A stretch of DNA of 64,000 nt from Ricinus communis (taxonomy: Eukaryota; Streptophyta; Magnoliopsida; Malpighiales; Euphorbiaceae), in NCBI RefSeq assembly GCF_019578655.1, contig NC_063259.1, forward strand, positions 18,194,489-18,258,488, written 5' to 3'. Position 1 is the first letter of the stretch. Each line of letters begins with the position of its first letter. Made by a program: the position numbers and the translations under genes. Shown piece by piece: positions 33,911-43,570 of this stretch. The notes beneath the pieces were generated by a model. It worked only from the letters and a program-made list of their open reading frames with translations. It was not told the origin of the DNA and ran no database searches.

Positions 33911-35110
33911 TTTTCTGATTATGCAAATTATTTGGCTGCAAGGGTACTCCCAAAGGGTATGACGGGCCAGCAAAAGAAGAAATTCTTTGCTGACTTGAAG
34001 TATTACATTTGGGACGACCCCTTCTTGTTTAGAATTTGTGCAGATCAAATTATCAGGAGGTGTGTATATGGGGAGGAGATCATTCAAATTCTCAAGCATT
34101 ATCCTGAGGGACCGGTTGGTGGACACCAAGCCGTAAACCATACGACCAGGAAGGTTATGGATGCTGGTTTTTATTGGCCGACTATCTTCCAAGATGCACG
34201 AGCATATGTCCAGGTTTGTGATGCATGCCAACGGTGAGGTAATATTTCTGCTCGAAATGAAATGTCCCAACATAGTATACAAGTGTTGGAAATTTTTGAT
34301 GTTTGGGGCATTGATTTTATGGGTTCTTTTCCTTCTTCGTATGGATGCAAGTATATAATGGTGGCTATTGAATATTTTTCTAAATGGCTTGAGGCACAAG
34401 CCTTGCCTACTAATGATGCTAGGGTAGTTATGAGGTTCCTTAAGAGACTATTCTCTAGGTTTGGAACACCTCGAGCATTAATTAGTGATAGGGGAACCCA
34501 TTTCTATAATTCTCAACTTGAGAAAGTGCTTAAAAGATATGGAGTATCTCAATGATTCTCCACGCCTTATCACCCACAAATGAGTGGGTAAGTAGAGGTT
34601 ACTAACAGGGGGCTTAAGCACATTTTAGAGAAGACTGTAGGAGCCAGTAGGAAAGATTGGACTACAAAGCTAGATGATGCTTTATGGGCATTTAGAACTG
34701 CCTATAGGAGTTCTACAAGGTTCACTCCCTTTAGGCTTGTGTATGGAAAAGGTTGTCATTTACCTATGGAGCTAGAACATAAAGCGTTATGGGCATTTAA
34801 ATCTTTTAACTTTGATTTGGATAGCGCAGGTAGACAAAGGCAGTGGCGTCAACAAGCCTATGAAAGTTCAACAATCTAGAAGGCGAAGACCAAACAATAG
34901 CATGACAAGCGATTGAAAAATTTGAAGGAATTTAACGTAGGATATAGTGTGTTGTTATTTAACTCTCGTCTCTGTTTATTTCCAGGGAAGCTGAAGAGTC
35001 GTTGGTCGGGGCCATTTACAGTGACGCAAGTCTTCCCTTATAGTGCGGTTGAAGTGCATCATCCGGAAAAGGGAAATTTCAAGGTTAATGGGCAGAGGTT
35101 GAAGCATTAA
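33911..35110 (+). pseudogene. Integrase of element E
   Basis: The zinc-binding region GGHQAVNHT...FYWPTIF...CDACQR lies at about 34115-34235. The core follows with the first Asp in [10 protein letters not shown] (about 34305), the second in [11 protein letters not shown] (about 34480), and the catalytic Glu in [11 protein letters not shown] (about 34600). The GPFTV-containing C-terminal domain (about 35010) runs to the stop at 35110. Stops occur at 34235, 34553, 34589, about 34877 and about 34898. DDE residues appear intact. Confidence 0.9.
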
Positions 35111-35508
35111 CTTGGAGGGTCACTGGATGTGGAGGAGCATGTGAATTGGGCGCTCCATTTCTGATTCAAAGGAAAGAATAAAGTCCAGCTTATGACTTTA
35201 AAGAAGCTTGTTTCTTTTATTTTCGTTTTAATTCTTTAGTTTTCATTTTTTTTCTTTCATTTTGGGTATTAATTTTTGTTTGAATTATGTGAACTTAGGT
35301 GATTAGGTTTTACAGTTGGTTTTTGCTCTTGCATGTGACACTACTTCCGACCCTCAGAGAGCAGCCACTCCTCTACCACAGACCAGCTAGCGCCCTGATA
35401 TACCTGATGATGCACCTCTTTTCACCACGGAGCTATAGTCAGGGCAGTATTATTTCCTTGTCCTTTTGCATTTCTTATATTTTGTACACTGAGGACATTG
35501 TGTCCTTC
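35111..35508 (+). pseudogene. Post-integrase leader joined to the last codons of env-like ORF (splice-like scar)
   Basis: Through 35325 (GTTTTTG) the sequence matches the post-integrase stretch of F and G up to their GTAAGT. From 35326 (CTCTTGCATGTGACAC) it matches the env-like tail of G, where that point follows CCACCAG. The join thus equals a donor-acceptor splice. The env-like tail ends RPDIPDDAPLFTTEL with a stop at about 35436. Confidence 0.75.
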
Positions 35509-35520
35509 AAGTGTGGGGTG
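35509..35520 (+). other. Inner polypurine tract of element E
   Basis: AAGTGTGGGGTG follows GAGGACATTGTGTCCTTC, as in A' (10588) and G (60562). E lacks the LTR-proximal tract because of the deletion ending at 35655. 35521-35654 holds AT-rich non-coding sequence. Confidence 0.65.
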
Positions 35521-35654
35521 GTGATATTAATATACACTTGCTTTCATGTTTTATTGTTTTGTATATGAAATTCAGATCCTTTTCTAATGTATATATCGTA
35601 TTTCAATTATCCCATCTCAGTTATTTGTTTATTCTTTGTGCAATTTTTTGTAAA

Positions 35655-36303
35655 AATTTTGAATTGAATGTATTGATTGTCAATATTGGTTTGCAATGGA
35701 AGTATTTATTGATTTGTTCTTCATATCTTGTTGAATGATTTTGAAATTTGAATGATCTTGAGAAAGACGTTTAGGTTTGGATTGTCCCTTGCAACCTAGA
35801 ATCGAATTCGCCTAGAGATAGGATGTTCGTTCTACCGGATTGAGAATTAACAACTCTCAATAGTGTTAAATGGTACATAATGCTAATTTGGGTAATTAGA
35901 GTTAGGAAGAGATTTCAACCTAATTAATCTAAGTTAAGATGTTAGTGTCCTTGAGAAAGGCATAATTGTGTAGAGATTTTCCCACGGAAATTGGATTCAA
36001 TCAATCAATTCCACCCTTAGTTTCCATTCCTTAGAGACAAGAATTCCCAAAGGGTTATTCCTTTACTTGAATTAATCATTCCCTAGTATACGTAGTTCGA
36101 CAACAATTAGAGTAGCTATTAGTTAATTTAGGAATTATTCATTAACACCATTTATTTTCTGTGATTAGATAACAGAGAAGATTGAGTAGATTTAGGTTCA
36201 CACGTTCTTTGGGGAATACGACACTTGGTACTCGTCGTTAGCTATACTCCACTGATAGGTACACTGCCTTAGGTCATAGTCTTGCTTGACTTAGCACACA
36301 TCA
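35655..36303 (+). repeat. Truncated 3' LTR of element E (649 bp)
   Basis: It starts at TTTTGAATTGAATG, equal to position 29074 of the 5' LTR, so the first ~770 bases are missing. It ends ACACATCA with the CTAAT repeat following. The junction has short homology (AATTTTGAATTG). Confidence 0.9.
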
Positions 36304-37512
36304 CTAATTCATGGATAATATACCCATCATAGGTTGCATCCTATAGGCCCATTAACTCTTACTTAGGCCTAATATATATGAGTTTAGGCCCAATGATTAA
36401 AGCCTCATTTTAATCCTCATATTTATTCTTGATAATCGTATATATCATCTTGAATAAGATTTATGAAACACTTTTCATAATCTTCATTCAAATAACCTTG
36501 ACCAATGATTTTCATGTTAAATCATATCAAGAATCAACAAGATAAGCTCCTTTGACATATTACCTTGGGCAATGAATTCTTTATTGATAATGATTATCTT
36601 CATATGACTCTTACTTTACCCAATAATTATCCCTTGAGCACTCCATGGATAGGAGGACATAAGATAGTATCAAAGTATAGTAATGCCCATATAAGATAAT
36701 ACATTGTTATCTCAAGTCTAAGGATCACGTCTTACATGATTGTCATAAGAGCATTGTCCATAGACACTTGGGGTAAATTCCATATGGACTACTCAGTGGA
36801 GTCATATTCAATGTACTTATTCCTGTAATAAGCACCCATATGCTTATCTCAGAATCCTTATTCCTCAACCTTATGATACATACTACTTACTTCATAAGTA
36901 AGTGATAACATATTATTGTAGTCTCAACTGTTTGATCAATATCTAATTCTTGATCAAACATCGACTACGAATAAAGTTTAGGAACATACATAATGAGAAC
37001 CTCATCATTATAAACTCGCTTTATAATTTTTCTTCCATTTGTGTCTATATTCCATGGTGGTCATCTCTAATGGTTTAGATTATTATTTGATAATACCCAA
37101 TTACTAGCACCATTAGAGTCTAACAATTCCTTTAGTATAATTGTATATCATCAATTGTGATGTATAAACTAACATAGATTATCTGACAACTCCTTATCTT
37201 TAGGTCATACTCTAACACTTACTTAATATCCAATGATGAATATCTAATTTTTTATCAAACATGAACTACGAACAAAGTTTAGAAATATTTGTAATGAGAA
37301 CCTCCTTTTTGTAAACTCGCTTTATAATTTCTCTTACATTCAGTTTACATTCTATGGTGTTCATCTCTAATAGTCTGGATTATTCCTTGATAATACCATG
37401 ACAACTCACACCATTAAAACAATGCCTTTAGTATAATTATATGCCATCATTATAATGTATAAATTAACACAGATCATCAAACAACTCCTTCTCTTTACTA
37501 CATAATCTAACA
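36304..37512 (-). repeat. Copia-type LTR, copy 2, second part, with internal duplication
   Basis: It continues 27742-28304 and ends ...AATCTAACA (LTR start TGTTAG on the minus strand). About 300 bp is tandemly repeated in degenerate form: 36933-37233 and 37234-37512, both containing AATATCTAATT, CAAACAT and CTCGCTTTATAAT. Confidence 0.75.
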
Positions 37513-38153
37513 ATTTCCCTCTTGCACTAAAGCACTATCAAAGTTAACCATCATGGTGTCCAATACTAAACTCTTTCTTATAACAATCATATTCTTACTA
37601 GGTCAAACGGTTTTGTTGGAGGATTAACTTTGTTATCCTAAATGGCATTTTTATCTTTATATTCTACTAATAAGTCATTTATCGATAATGCTCCAATACA
37701 ATGTTTTTGTTCGCAAACAATTTTGTTTTAAGAGTATAATAGTGTTGATATCTTAAATCCCTTTTATATCATATTACAAACTAACATTTATTAGATCAAA
37801 CTTTCTAGCTTGACCTAATTATGCACATTTCTCTTAAACATCACATAGTAGCTTATATCCTATATAGAACATAATTTATCACTATATCATAAATGGAACA
37901 AATCGAAGTTAATGATTATAAGAATATATATCCTATGAGAAGTCTTGCAACACTCTTTATTGATTTAACTATGTCTCACATAGTTAGGTTTCAATATCTT
38001 ATAAAACTTTATTAATTTGAGCATTTATAAGTTATAGACATTTTAAAGTGGAACTTTTGCATAATCCTAGTAGTGATGATCTAAGTATTCTATATCAAGA
38101 TCCAATCTTAATATGATACTTTATTATAACTCTTTCTAAGTACAAGCATACAT
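37513..38153 (-). other. Copia-type polypurine tract and non-coding remnant
   Basis: On the minus strand GCAAGAGGGAAAT abuts TGTTAGATTATG, the usual 3' end of a plant Copia element. No RT or RNase H coding is recognisable. The stretch ends at the D2 target TACAT (38149-38153). Confidence 0.65.
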
Positions 38154-39493
38154 TGATAAGTGCTAGAAGCACTTACTTTTGAGTAATGTTTTATCTTGAT
38201 TTCACCTTCAATTGAGTTTAATTTGTTTGTTGTAATTTGTTTTCAATCCTTTTTAGGTACTTGGCAAAGCTTACACGACAAGAAGAATTGTTGGCATCAA
38301 AATAGATGGAAATCAGCCTAAGAAACACTTGTTTATTAAGAGATGACCAAATGGGCACGACATGAGAAGAACTTGCTTGTGTGCCCTTCTCGTGTGAGTT
38401 GCAAAGAATGGAAATTTGTTCAAGGCACGACAAGGGAGGAGGACACGCCTGTGTGCCCTTCCCGTGTGACCTAGAGGATTGCTTCAAAAGTAATTTTGAG
38501 CTAAGAACGTCATACAACCATTTGGTGCCCGTATAGAGCATAGAAAGACACTTTTTAAAAGAACTTTTAGGGTTGTTTTAGGGGAATTCCGTCATATTTT
38601 CATTTTCTAGACAGAGAAATACTTAGAAACTTCATTTTCCTTTCATTTTTAGGGTTTTGATTGGTCATTTCTCAAGGAAGAATATCAATTCCTTCATTAT
38701 TATAAGATTGAAGATTCACGATTTGAAGATTTTCATCTCTACTCTTCCATGAATAGTTTGAGATCTTTTTTCCTTAATCTTTATTTCTTTATTGTGAAGT
38801 TTAGGAACTAATTTTCTTGCTTTTTGGATTTGGATGAACCCTAATTTTCTCTGAATGGATTAATTCAAAGTTAATGCAATTAATATTTTCTATGAGTTGT
38901 TTTGTCCCTTTGGTTGCTTAATTATATATTTCAATTGATAAGTCAACATATTGATTGGGATTTGTTTGCATAAACTGATTAGAGATAACTTTTTATGAAT
39001 TGATCACATCTTAGGGATTGAGGATTGATTGGGATACTAGAGATAGATCTACAAGATCCTTTGGTTCAATAGTTTCTTAATCTTAATGCATGATCTAAGT
39101 GAGTGGATTTGGAAAGAGATTCCCCTCTCTCCTTTAAGTATTAGAGGTTTAATCACTTAAGAAAGGTTTAAACCTAATTATGTGGTATGGCAACTCAATT
39201 CTTAATTTGAATTAATTGTTGTTTGTTTCATGAAATATTTGACTTATTAGAGGGATTCACTATCTAGATAGGCTTTATCCTTGATAAGTTTACTAATTAT
39301 TTTAGATCTCTATTTTCAAGATTTTTTTATTTTTAAATATTACTACACCCAAACACCATTTTGATTACTAAGCATTAGTACATGATTGGAGGTAGTACTC
39401 ACAATCAAGTCCCCGGTGGTATGATACTCTTAATCATCATTATATTACTTGATAAGATAAGTGCATTTTGCCGCGTGCGGACAATGTGCATCA
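38154..39493 (+). repeat. 5' LTR of D2 (1340 bp)
   Basis: It begins TGATAAGTGCTAGAAGCAC and ends GTGCATCA. GGGCACGAC...CCCGTGTGAC-type inverted motifs lie at 38345-38530. The PBS-like TGGCACTGATGCTAGGA (39499-39515) is a worn tRNA-Asp site. Confidence 0.88.
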
Positions 39494-39626
39494 AGTTTTG
39501 GCACTGATGCTAGGAAAATCTTTTTGTGATATTATACATAATTCAAAAGCTAGTGATTTAGCATTTTTATTTTTTTATTTATGTCTTTATTGTACTTGTG
39601 TTTTCTCTAGGTACTTGAATTTGTGT

Positions 39627-40990
39627 ATGACCTGAGCTAGTTCGATGGAGTTATTCGCTTACGAACTAGAGTTGGAAAGAACTTTGAGGAAGTAGCAAAG
39701 AGAAGAAAAAGAACGAGCTTTAGCCGAAACAGTGGCGGAGTTACAGAATCAGAATTAAGAAGGAGAACCAAACCAAGAAGAGGAACAATTAAGAATGGCA
39801 GCTCCACCTAGGGAGAGAACCATGCAAGAGTATGCATGTCCAACTCTTAATGAGGTCGTATCGAGTATTGTGAGGCTGAATATTGTGGCAAATAACTTCA
39901 AGATCAAACCGAACATTATTCAAATGGTGGAAAACAATTGCATTTTGATGGTTTGCCCAACGAGGATCCAAACATCCATTTGGATGATTTTTTAGAGATT
40001 TGTGATACCTTCAAGATTAATGGGTTATCGGATGATGCTATTCAATTGAGGCTATTCCTATTCTCATTCAGGGATAAGCTAAAGAAGTGGTTAAAGTCAT
40101 TTCTAGTTGGGACATTTACAACTTGGAATTAGATGGCTGAGAAATTCTTATTTTCCACCTTTTAAAACAGTAAGTTGAAGAATGACATAGCATGGTTTCT
40201 TCAATAAGAGGATGAGACTCTATACGATTGTTGGAAATGTTTGAAGGATTTACAAAGGAGCTTTCCACACCATGGTTTACCTTTATGGCTGCAAATTCAG
40301 ACATTCTTTAATGGATTGAATTACACAAGTAAACAATAAATTAATGTTGCAATAGGTGGATCACTAAATAATAAAACTCTTAAGCAAGTTATGGAACTTA
40401 TTAAGGATATGGTAGTCATGAACTATTAGTGGAAAAATCCAAAAGAGGAGGTTTGAGTCAAAGGGAGTGGAATCCATGTGATAAACCCTATAGTAGTTGT
40501 AAATGCACAGTCAGAGGCCATCAGCAGGAAGATGGATGCTTTGACTATGTCTTCATCTGAAAGACATGCATAGGCTATGACTTGTGATTAGCGTGGGGGT
40601 GGTCATCAAAGTCAAGATTGCCAAAAAACTAATACTTTGGCTAAGCCAGGGTAGGTTGGTTATGTGGGAAATGCTCCTAGGCAGCAGAACAATCCCTACA
40701 GCAATACCTATAATCCTAGGTGGAGTAATCAAAATCATCAAAGACCTCTACCCCAGGATTTCAGCAACAAAACCAACAGCAAGCTCCTCCTAGAAGGAGT
40801 AATCTAGAGGAGATGATGGAGAAGTTCATCTTGGCATCTGAAATAAGGTTTCAGACTACTAAGACTGCTATTAGAAACCAACAAGCTTTAATTTAGACTT
40901 TGGAAAATCAAGTGGGACAAATTGCAAAACTCTTAAGTGAGAGGCCTCAAGGAAGTTTGTTGAGCAACACAGAAGCCAACCCTAAGGAGC
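39627..40990 (+). pseudogene. Gag of D2
   Basis: It starts at about 39627. An N-terminal charged region (RTLRK, QREEKERALAETVAELQNQN) leads to MAAPPRERTMQEYACP, then [36 protein letters not shown] (about 39985) and PHHGLPLWLQIQTF. The knuckle at about 40577 reads CD-stop-RGGGHQSQDC, where related proteins have CxWCGGGHxxxxC. Then come RQQNNPYSNTYNPRW and SNTEANPKEQ. Many stops and frameshifts. Confidence 0.85.
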
Positions 40991-40992
40991 AG

Positions 40993-41360
40993 CTCTCTTC
41001 TTAGGAATTAAGGGTTTAATCACTTGAGAAAGGTTTAAACATAATTTTGTGGAATTCTAACTCAACTCTTGATTTGAATTAGTTTTTGTTTGTTTCATGA
41101 AATACTTAACATATTAAGGAGATTCACTACCTAAATAGGCTTTATCCTTGATAAGTTTACCAATAGCTTTAAATCTTTGTTTTCAAGATTGTTTTATTTT
41201 TACATATTACTACACCCAGACAACATTTTTATTTCTAAACATTAGTATATGATTGAAGGTAGTACTCACAATTAGCTCCCTAATGGAACGATACTCTTAT
41301 TCATTATTGTATTACTTAATACGATTGGTGCACTTTGCCGTGTGCGGATAGCGCGCATCA
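40993..41360 (+). repeat. Remnant 3' LTR of D2 (368 bp)
   Basis: It matches 39123-39493 and ends GCGCATCA followed by TACAT. Confidence 0.9.
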
Positions 41361-41365
41361 TACAT

Positions 41366-41952
41366 CCCATGTATACCTTATGATTCAAAGTCCATTAAAT
41401 TATATTATTAATTTAATAAGATTTATAAGTTAGATAACTTATTTACGCCTATTTAGAATTACTTTAGATTTCTCGCAATAGGGTTTTATTTTCTTACATC
41501 ATACAACATTTTGTATGATATTCTAGAAGCATAGATCATTTAATTGAACAAGGTAACAATTGCCTAATATTATTAAATGGAATAATAACAACAAATTGTT
41601 CTAGAAAAGAATTCATAACAACTATTAAATTTTAAGTTAGGAAAATAAAACTAATAACTAAACTAAATGGCAATAATTGCCTTTAAGGCTATATATTTCT
41701 TTTTTTTTTTAAATTAGAAGCTTATTCTTGCTTCTTATTCTCACAATAGCAGATAAATCTTGTAGTTCCTTCTCCAATGTGCTTCCTTTCTATAATGGTG
41801 ACACTTTCCTTTATCCTTGTTGACAACTTCATTAGCCTATAAAGCTTTCTTGGACTTCTAAGAATTCTTTCTCTTTTTCTTTTTAGACTTACTCTTAGCA
41901 GCCTTGGGTGATTCTACCATTAGAAGAACTCCCTTCTGCTTATTTATGGTAT
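41366..41952 (-). pseudogene. Copia-type gag relic
   Basis: On the minus strand (about 41945-41730) a lysine-rich stretch (SKSKKKKRKNS) precedes KGKCHHYRKEAHWRRNYKIYL. Plant Copia gags have CxxCGxxGHWxRxC there, so two cysteines have become tyrosine. Stops are present. It lies on the same strand as the LTRs at 27001-37512, so it is probably the gag of that element, with pol deleted and D2 inserted. Confidence 0.65.
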
Positions 41953-42260
41953 TGATAAGCTAATTGTGTAGCTAAAATCTAAGGCAGTAAACCTATCGAT
42001 GCAAACTAGCACAAATGGTGAGTATCAAGGTCGTAGTAGGATTAGAGCTTCTGGTTATAAACTACCTAAAATGGATACACAACAACCAAAGAACACAAGA
42101 ATAAATAATACTAAAGAATAAAAACAAATTGAAAAGACAAGGAAAATAGAAATGGCTAGATTAACAAAGAAAAACACAAATTCAATCTAGTTCACACAAA
42201 AATGTTCCCCGGCAACGGCGCCAAAAACTTGATAAGCTAATTGTGTAGCTAAAATCTAAG
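41953..42260 (-). mobile_element. Collapsed Athila-like remnant: LTR end, PBS, gag start, LTR end
   Basis: TGATAAGCTAATTGTGTAGC occurs at 41953 and again at 42230. Between them on the minus strand lie an intact PBS (TGGCGCCGTTGCCGGGGA, 42222-42205), a leader and about nine codons resembling MTRSSNPT (start mutated to ATA), joined at about 42034 to the last ~82 bp of an LTR. The rest of the element is gone. Confidence 0.8.
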
Positions 42261-43026
42261 GCAACATTCTTTTTGATGCATTCAGTTAAAGGTGCAGCTA
42301 TAGTAGAAATTTTTTTAATGAAACTTCTATAAAGGCTAGCTAAACCATGAAAGCTTCTTACATCACTTACACTTATGGGTGTTGGCCATTCTCTAATTAC
42401 TTTTACCTTTTCTTGATCAACATGAATACCCTTGTCATTGACAATATATCCAAGAAAAGTAATTTCATTAGTGCAAAAACAACATTTCTTTAGATTAGCA
42501 TACAACTTCTCTTCTCTAAGCACATTAAAAACACAAGTCAAATGTTGTACATGCTCATCTAAATTTTTGCTATAAACCAAGATATCATCAAAATAGACAA
42601 CAACAAATTTGCCTATGAATGCTCTTAAAACATGATTCATCAATCTCATGAAAGTGCTTGGTGCATTAGTTAAACCAAAAGGCATTACTAACCACTCATA
42701 TAAACCATGTTTAGTTTTAAAAGTTGTTTTCCATTCATCACCTTCTCTCATTCTAATTTGATGATAACCAGATTTCAAATCAATTTTTGAAAACAAATAT
42801 GAACCATGCAATTCATCCAACATGTCGTCTAGCCTAGGAATGGATGTCTATACTTCACCGTGATTTTGTTGATGGCACGACAATCAACACACATCCTCCA
42901 AGTTCCATCTTTCTTAGGCACTAACAAGACGGGTACGGCACATGGACTCATGCTTTCACGAACATAACCCTTCTCTATAAGCTCACTCACTTACTTTTCT
43001 ATTTCCTTGGTCTCCTCCGAATTACA
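42260..43026 (-). pseudogene. Reverse transcriptase, chromovirus minus copy
   Basis: Minus-strand landmarks are [40 protein letters not shown] (about 42950-42850), a frameshift near 42830, then an open run: [30 protein letters not shown], catalytic YFDD (about 42594-42583), [10 protein letters not shown] and [11 protein letters not shown]. It ends at the 42260 breakpoint. Catalytic aspartates are intact. Confidence 0.9.
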
Positions 43027-43570
43027 TCAATATGCTGGTCTATTTGGAATGCTTGCTCCAGGTATGAAATCAATTTTGTGCTCAATGCCTCTTTTAGGTG
43101 GCAAACCATTTGGAATTTCTTCTGAAAATAAATCTTCATAAACCTGCAAAAGATCAACAATAACACTAGGCAAACAATTGGTTATTTCGTTAGAAATATG
43201 CAAAATCTCCTTGTACATAAGTACAAGCATGTGTTGCCTCAAAAGCATAGCTTCCTTCATATCACTCATTTTTGCATAAACACTCATTTTTCTTTCATTT
43301 GAACCTTCCTTGTTTTCTCTCACCATGTGTTTCCCATTTTGGTCAAGAGAATTGGAATTTTTAGGTTCATTCATCTCACCTTTTTCTTTACTCTCAAAGG
43401 TTTCCCTTCCCAAAGAATTTCCCAATGAAGAACCCATTTCTTCATATTGTTGCTTGATGCGGATTTAGTCTTCAAAAATCTGTTTTGGAGTTAATTGTCC
43501 AAGGTTAAACCTTTTTCCATCCATAGTCAAAGTATACAAATCCATCATGACTAGCCCTTCTATTATATTG
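43027..43570 (-). pseudogene. Protease-RT linker, chromovirus minus copy
   Basis: The frame continues from the gag-protease ORF past a TGA at the Trp of the usual GRPWQ, then a one-base shift. Recognisable pieces are KRFNLGQLTPKQIFED, IKQQYEE, MSDMKEAMLLRQHMLVLMYKE and LFSEEIPNGLPPKRGIEHKIDF. This block links protease to RT in this family; the plus copy has the same block at 50166-50630. Confidence 0.75.

Larger units (their letters stand above)
28305..36303 (+). mobile_element. Element E: near-complete Athila-like Ty3/gypsy retrotransposon (8.0 kb, defective)
   Basis: It has 5' LTR, intact PBS, gag, protease, RT, RNase H, integrase, a short env-like tail, an inner polypurine tract and a truncated 3' LTR. 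It is flanked by perfect CTAAT repeats (28300-28304, 36304-36308). Domain order (PR-RT-RH-INT) is that of Ty3/gypsy; the tRNA-Asp PBS and gag place it with Athila-type elements. About 17 in-frame stops and a few frameshifts make it inactive. It is the only copy here with all pol domains, and its relatives would have supplied enzymes to A', B, F and G. Confidence 0.93.
38154..41360 (+). mobile_element. Element D2: internally deleted type-D Athila-like element
   Basis: It has a 5' LTR, PBS relic, gag pseudogene and only the last 368 bp of the 3' LTR. It is flanked by perfect TACAT repeats (38149-38153, 41361-41365). Gag is fused directly to mid-LTR sequence at about 40992. All pol and the 3' UTR are missing. 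Confidence 0.9.

Noticed and set aside
35299..35568. 89-codon frame shared in part by A' (10356-10655) and G (60561-60785), containing HHRPASALIYL
   Set aside because: It is a shifted reading of the env-like tail (QTSxRPDIPDDAPLF) and the polypurine region; similarity follows from DNA homology.
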